From JABMRF01 sp964434235 (GTDB taxonomy: Bacteria > Patescibacteriota > Patescibacteriia > UBA11705 > JABHMO01), in assembly GCA_964434235.1 (NCBI GenBank), contig CAYSUN010000008.1, positions 1-34,467 of the forward strand: a stretch of 34,467 nt of DNA. Direction: 5' to 3'. A program made the position numbers and the translations under genes. Within the stretch, counting starts at the first letter, position 1. Each line of letters starts with the position of its first letter. A model generated the notes under the pieces. It worked only from the letters and a program-made list of their open reading frames with translations, searched no databases and was not told where the DNA came from. Shown here in pieces: positions 30,838 through 34,467 of the stretch.

Positions 30838-31038
30838 TTATTTTAGTCCAAGAAAGATTTGGACATTCTTGCTTAATTTTTTACAGCCTAATTTTGTAGT
30901 TTTTCTTTTGGCTCTAGTAACTTTTCCTGATTCTCTAGAGTTAAAATGGCCTTGTCCAGCTTTTTTCTTTAGAACTTTTTTATTCTTTGTAACTCTGAAT
31001 CTTTTGGCTACAGCTTTTATGGTTTTTTGTTTACTCAT
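30838..31038 (-). CDS. rpmI: 50S ribosomal protein bL35
   Basis: 66 residues, strongly basic. Family signatures are KTIKAVAKRFRVTKNKKVLKKKAG and a C-terminal KKLSKNVQIFLGL (LS-x-x-D/N-x-x-x-I/F pattern). It lies between infC and rplT with 40- and 59-nt gaps, the normal order. Confidence 0.93.
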   Translation of the reverse strand: MSKQKTIKAVAKRFRVTKNKKVLKKKAGQGHFNSRESGKVTRAKRKTTKLGCKKLSKNVQIFLGLK

Positions 31039-31078
31039 ATTTAGTTATGTGGATTACAGTCTGTCTTTGTAATCTTGT

Positions 31079-31627
31079 TTAAATAGTTTCAGGTATTAAT
31101 ATAATAAATAATTTATTGCCTTGTTTAGTTATGTCTTGTTCAACTGTAACTGGCGTTCCTAAAAGTTTAATAAATTCTCGCATCATTTCTTTGGCCAGAT
31201 CTTGGTGTTTCATTTCTCGACCGCGAAGAATAAGTTCAATTTTTATTTTATGCCCTTTTTCTAAAAATTTATTTGCTTGTCTTAGTTTTGTTTCTTTGTC
31301 ATGATCACCAATTTTTATAGATAAGCGAACACTCTTAACTTCCTTGGTTTTACTTTGTTGTTGTTGCTTTTTGAACTGTTTTTCTTTTTGATATTGAAAA
31401 CTGCCATAGTCCATCAATTTTGTGACGGGTGGTTTCTCAACTGGAGAAACTTCTACTAAATCTAAGCCTCTTTCCTGAGCAATAGCCAGTGCTTTGTAAG
31501 TTTCCATTTCACCCAAACTAACACCTTCTTCATCAATAACAGAAACAGTTGGCACTTTGATCTGATTATTGCAACGGAATTTTTTTTCAATTTTTAATCT
31601 TTTTTTAAATTTGTATGATTTTCTCAT
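31079..31627 (-). CDS. infC: Translation initiation factor IF-3
   Basis: 182 residues. The N-terminal domain has RCNNQIKVPTVSVIDEEGVSLG and LDLVEVSP; a lysine/glutamine-rich linker includes FKKQQQQSKTKEVKSVRLS. The C-terminal domain has KIGDHDKETKLRQANKFLEKG and KIELILRGREM. IF-3 binds the 30S subunit, checks the initiator tRNA and keeps subunits apart. The start is an ordinary ATG, not the rare ATT used for self-regulation in E. coli. It is the first gene of infC-rpmI-rplT and lies 166 nt downstream of the tmRNA gene on the same strand. Confidence 0.97.
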   Translation of the reverse strand: MRKSYKFKKRLKIEKKFRCNNQIKVPTVSVIDEEGVSLGEMETYKALAIAQERGLDLVEVSPVEKPPVTKLMDYGSFQYQKEKQFKKQQQQSKTKEVKSVRLSIKIGDHDKETKLRQANKFLEKGHKIKIELILRGREMKHQDLAKEMMREFIKLLGTPVTVEQDITKQGNKLFIILIPETI

Positions 31628-31793
31628 GGTTGTACAGGTTCTCAGATTTTTATACAGAATAACAAGATCTAGTTAAGATCAGTAACAACTGTAAGTTTCT
31701 CTGTAAGGCTGTAATTATTAAATTGATTTTATACTCGAATCTCTTTGTGGACAAATAACACAAGTGATATTTTCACTCTGAATTCAAGTCGCT

Positions 31794-32178
31794 TGGTGGA
31801 GATGGCGGGAGTTGAACCCGCGTCCAAAAAACAAATTAAATTGACTCTACAGGAATATTTTACCTTATTTTTTTAAAACTTTCAACCTATAAGGTAAAAA
31901 AAATAGTTGAAGCTCTAGCCTTAATGGTTTTGGTTTCAAGTTAAGGCGGTCTTGTAACCTAGCTCACTTAATGGCACCGGTGATTGCTTAGTGAGCATTA
32001 GCAGTCCGATGGTCTCGGCTTAAATTAAGCTAAAACAGTGACAAGATTTGGCATTGTTGAAAATGCTTTTACCTTGCTTACAAGTTTATTTGCACTTGTG
32101 TTTTTAGTGATTTTAATGAGTGTCACCACCTCATCCTGCACAAAATAAAAAAATTTTCTGTCAAGGCCCAGCATCCCC
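31794..32178 (-). ncRNA. ssrA: Transfer-messenger RNA (tmRNA)
   Basis: 385 nt. The 5' end GGGGATG pairs with 3' CATCTCC, followed by ACCA, forming the alanine-type acceptor end. The T arm GCGGG-TTCAACT-CCCGC is clear. The tag reading frame (32093 to 32025) begins at a GCA resume codon after AAGT and runs 22 codons, ANKLVSKVKA ... NLVTVLA, to TAA. The tag is long and basic (three Lys, no Asp or Glu), unlike the short acidic tags of most bacteria, but it keeps a hydrophobic LA end. GC-rich inverted segments after the tag fit the pseudoknots. It lies 37 nt downstream of smpB, its protein partner, and is probably co-transcribed with it. tmRNA frees ribosomes stalled on broken mRNA and tags the product for proteolysis. 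Confidence 0.95.
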
Positions 32179-32215
32179 ATGGATAAAGAGTTTCAATTAA
32201 ATAGTAAATTTCTAA

Positions 32216-32674
32216 TTAATATCTTTGTTCTTTAAGGGTTCGTCGGATTTCTCGGTCAACGTCTTTTTTCTTTTTGTCTTGTTTCTTCTCGTACAATTTT
32301 TTACCTTTAGCTAAGGCAATTTCAATTTTTACAAGATTGCGTTTAGTATACACCTTAATTGGGACTATTGTCAAGCCTCTTTGCTCTAATTTTCCAATAA
32401 GTGATTTAATTTCGGTTTTGGATAAAAGTAGTTTTCTTGGACGTTCAGGGTCGTAGTTTGGCATACTCCCAGCATACTTATATTTAGCAATGTTTGCTTT
32501 GACTAGGAAAAATTCCGGATTAGGGTTGTTTTGTCTAGTAATATATGCACCTTTTAAGCTAATTTGGCCAGCTTTAACTGATTTGGCTTCATAACCTTTT
32601 AAAATCAAACCAGCTTGGAATTTTTCCAAGAGATCGTAACTAAAACCAGCTTGTTTATTGATTATGGCTTGCAT
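32216..32674 (-). CDS. smpB: SsrA-binding protein SmpB
   Basis: 152 residues. Seen: FQAGLILKGYEAKSVKAGQISLKGAYI (about 20-46, matching the family GTEVKSLR region in degenerate form), and NYDPERPRKLLLSKTEI. GLTIVPIKVYTKRNLVKIEIALAKGKK comes next, and the basic C-terminal tail KKKKDVDREIRRTLKEQRY enters the empty mRNA channel. SmpB delivers tmRNA to stalled ribosomes. The tmRNA gene follows immediately, so this is a complete trans-translation locus. Confidence 0.96.
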   Translation of the reverse strand: MQAIINKQAGFSYDLLEKFQAGLILKGYEAKSVKAGQISLKGAYITRQNNPNPEFFLVKANIAKYKYAGSMPNYDPERPRKLLLSKTEIKSLIGKLEQRGLTIVPIKVYTKRNLVKIEIALAKGKKLYEKKQDKKKKDVDREIRRTLKEQRY

Positions 32675-32763
32675 AACATTATTATATGTGGATAAACATT
32701 AAAAAGCAATATGTTATTTAGATGAAAAAATAGCATAAATACTTTTCATTGTCAAAAATTTTA

Positions 32764-32792
32764 TTGTCAAAAAATTGTAAATATTATATAAT
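32764..32792 (+). promoter_or_regulatory. Promoter of the AI-2E family transporter operon
   Basis: TTGTCA, 17 nt, TATAAT, about 80 nt before the ATG. A second TTGTCA lies 15 nt upstream of the first. Confidence 0.65.
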
Positions 32793-32873
32793 ATAAGCGA
32801 TAAAAATAATTTTGGCTAGCTAGGTATAAAAGCTAATGTTATCTTTTTGTACTGTTGTTAGTCTTGCAAAAAT

Positions 32874-33941
32874 ATGCCAGATCGCGAAAGACAACTGGTC
32901 GATTTATCGATTATGACAATTGTCAAATTTTTTTTAGTAGTTATCTTTTTGTTTTTTTTATATTTAATCAAAGAAGTTCTGGCAATTTTGTTTGTTTCAT
33001 TGATCTTGGCTTCAGCTGTTGATCCCTGGATTGATTCATTAGAAAAAATAAAATTTCCACGTTGGTTGAGTATTCTTTTGATTTATATAGTAATGTTGGG
33101 CATTGTGTTTGCTGTTATATTTTTGATTATCCCTCCTATGTCTATGCAACTTGGTCAGCTAGGGGATAACTTTCCGCAATATTTTGAAAAGTTCGGTTTG
33201 GCTGTGGATAGTTTGAAAAATTTTTCAGCTGAGCATGGCATTTTGAATGAATTAGATCAGGGTGTTAATGCAATAAAAGCAAATATTTCTGGTGCGATCG
33301 GCTCAGTTTTTTCTACTGTCGCTGGAATTTTTGGTGGGATAATTTCATTCTTCATAGTTTTAGTTATTACTTTTTATATGACAGTTGAAGAAAGTGCCAT
33401 GAAAAGAACTGTTACCTCGATTTTGCCAGACAAGTATCATCCTTTTGCTTTGCAACTTATAAATAAAGTACAACGAAAGATCGGGGATTGGCTGAAAGGA
33501 CAATTAATTCTGTGTTTGATTGTTGGTGTTATGGCGTATATTGGTCTTTTAATTTTAGGCGTAAATTATGCTTTAATTTTAGCTTTGCTGGCTGCGGTTG
33601 GTGAATTTATTCCGTATTTGGGGCCAACGTTATCTTCTATTCCAGCTATTTTCTTAGCTTATACTCAGTCACCAATAAAAGGCTTATTTGTTTTGATTTT
33701 GTATGTTTTAATTCAACAAATTGAAAATAATATTTTGGTGCCAAAGGTAATGCAAAAAGCTGTTGGTTTAAATCCTATAATAAGCATAATTGCCTTGCTT
33801 GTTGGAGCTAAGGTGGCAGGGTTATTAGGGGTTATTTTAGCTATTCCAGTAGCAACTGCTATTAGCGTAGTTGTGCGTGAGCTTTGGAAAGCCAAAGAAA
33901 CGGTTGAAGATTTACAAGAACTTGAAGAACCTGAAATATGA
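32874..33941 (+). CDS. AI-2E family (PerM/YdiK-type) membrane transporter
   Basis: 355 residues, about seven or eight membrane segments. Family features are an N-terminal pair of helices (FFLVVIFLFFLYLIKEVLAI) and an amphipathic exterior region with MQLGQLGDNFPQYFEKFG (about 88-105). The C-terminal signatures are GEFIPYLGPTLSSIPAIFLA, NNILVPKVMQKAVGLNPI and AIPVATAISVVVREL. Members export various small solutes or act as Na+/H+ antiporters, so the AI-2 name should not be taken as the function. Its TGA stop overlaps the ATG of the next gene (ATGA), so the two are coupled. Confidence 0.92.
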   Translation: MPDRERQLVDLSIMTIVKFFLVVIFLFFLYLIKEVLAILFVSLILASAVDPWIDSLEKIKFPRWLSILLIYIVMLGIVFAVIFLIIPPMSMQLGQLGDNFPQYFEKFGLAVDSLKNFSAEHGILNELDQGVNAIKANISGAIGSVFSTVAGIFGGIISFFIVLVITFYMTVEESAMKRTVTSILPDKYHPFALQLINKVQRKIGDWLKGQLILCLIVGVMAYIGLLILGVNYALILALLAAVGEFIPYLGPTLSSIPAIFLAYTQSPIKGLFVLILYVLIQQIENNILVPKVMQKAVGLNPIISIIALLVGAKVAGLLGVILAIPVATAISVVVRELWKAKETVEDLQELEEPEI

Positions 33942-34372
33942 GAAAACATTTAATAGTAATAAGACATATTTCGAAATTTTTATTGGTTCTAATATTTTGT
34001 TTGGTTTTGGTCGCCTATTTTTTTGCTTATCAAAAAGTATTCAAACAGCAAGATTTTACAGATAAAGGCAAACAAGTGGAGTTGACGCAAACCTCAAATT
34101 TTGCTAAAGAGCAGTTAAGTTTACAGCAGGATATTAATCGATTTTTGGATGTTTATTTTAAGCAAGACTTTGAAAGTCAGGAAGATCGATTGGCTTTTGT
34201 GCAAATTGAGTATGTCAGATTTTTGGATTATCAGTTAGTTGAAGTCGAGAATCAAGATTTACTTGTTGATTTTGTAAGAGTTTTGGGTAGTATGGTTGAT
34301 AAGATACAAAATAATAATTTAGATTTAACTAGTGAAGAAACAAAATTAAAAGGATTGTATAAAAATTTGTAA
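33938..34372 (+). CDS. Small membrane-anchored protein of unknown function
   Basis: 144 residues, not recognised. An N-terminal basic tail (MRKHLIVIRHISK) precedes one membrane helix (about 13-31, FLLVLIFCLVLVAYFFAY). A helical, acidic exterior part follows (QEDRLAFVQIEYVRFLDYQL and similar), probably coiled. It overlaps the transporter gene by 4 nt, which implies coupled translation and perhaps a physical partnership. There is no terminator before the palindromic element at the window end. Confidence 0.78.
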   Translation: MRKHLIVIRHISKFLLVLIFCLVLVAYFFAYQKVFKQQDFTDKGKQVELTQTSNFAKEQLSLQQDINRFLDVYFKQDFESQEDRLAFVQIEYVRFLDYQLVEVENQDLLVDFVRVLGSMVDKIQNNNLDLTSEETKLKGLYKNL

Positions 34373-34413
34373 TAGTATTTGTTGTTTAGTCGTTACTTTT
34401 TGCCGTTTATTCA

Positions 34414-34467
34414 CTTAATACCTGCCTGCCGGTTTACATGCCGGAGGTATGCAGGCAGGCTTAATAC
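34414..34467. mobile_element. MITE/REP-like palindromic element flanked by 8-bp direct repeats
   Basis: CTTAATAC occurs at 34414-34421 and again at 34460-34467, bracketing a GC-rich core of 38 bp. Its ends are inverted repeats (CTGCCTGC/GCAGGCAG) and its middle contains CCGG ... CCGG. This is the layout of a small non-coding inserted element with a target duplication. The right flank coincides with the window end. Confidence 0.6.

Noticed and set aside
33938..33941. Possible UGA recoding, as in some CPR groups
   Set aside because: TGA ends the transporter gene in an ATGA overlap with the next start, and all core genes read full length without internal TGA.

Overview
The window is AT-rich bacterial DNA. 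Gene density is high, the code is standard (TGA is used as a real stop at 33939-33941, so no UGA recoding), and there are many Rho-independent hairpins. Gene content suggests a member of the Candidatus Patescibacteria (CPR). The signs are very large multi-domain surface proteins with NHL, CBM-like and carboxypeptidase-regulatory-like modules, a DUF3048 protein, a four-helix-bundle (23S intervening-sequence family) gene, and small membrane proteins beside core translation genes. This placement is inference from content, not from a phylogeny.

Region 1 (1-4289) is a DNA-modification and restriction island. On the minus strand is a DpnI-like methyl-directed endonuclease (cut off by the window edge). 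It is preceded by a Dam/DpnM-type adenine methyltransferase that stops just before its catalytic DPPY motif would occur. Divergent from them is one long gene that fuses a complete LexA repressor/autoprotease to a complete C5-cytosine methyltransferase. It converges on a gene with a PD-(D/E)XK signature that is probably the partner endonuclease. This island holds the strongest candidate for an undescribed system: a damage-responsive (LexA-fused) restriction-modification module beside a DpnI cassette that carries a dead dam remnant.

Region 2 (4557-9494) holds gyrB (minus), a four-helix-bundle gene preceded by 9-bp tandem repeats, a membrane-anchored protein of unknown function, and rodA. Region 3 (9686-15793) holds a 1107-residue secreted surface protein, rplY (bL25/CTC), a DUF3048 protein and its operon partner. 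Region 4 (15877-20199, minus) is a translation-termination block, rpmE-prfA-prmC followed by a sigma-70 family factor. It is interrupted by an opposite-strand cassette of three small unknown genes, two of which are tandem duplicates. Region 5 (20528-29882) holds a YtxH-like protein, lgt, and a 2515-residue envelope protein followed by two tiny membrane proteins. Region 6 (30018-32674, minus) holds smpB-ssrA (tmRNA), infC-rpmI-rplT, tRNA-Asp and a 27-residue basic protein. Region 7 (32874-34467) holds an AI-2E/PerM family transporter, a small anchored protein, and a palindromic element flanked by 8-bp direct repeats.

Functionally, regions 4 and 6 concentrate translation termination and rescue (RF1, its methylase, tmRNA, SmpB) with initiation and ribosomal proteins. 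Regions 2, 3 and 5 build the envelope and surface. Region 1 looks like an acquired defence island.
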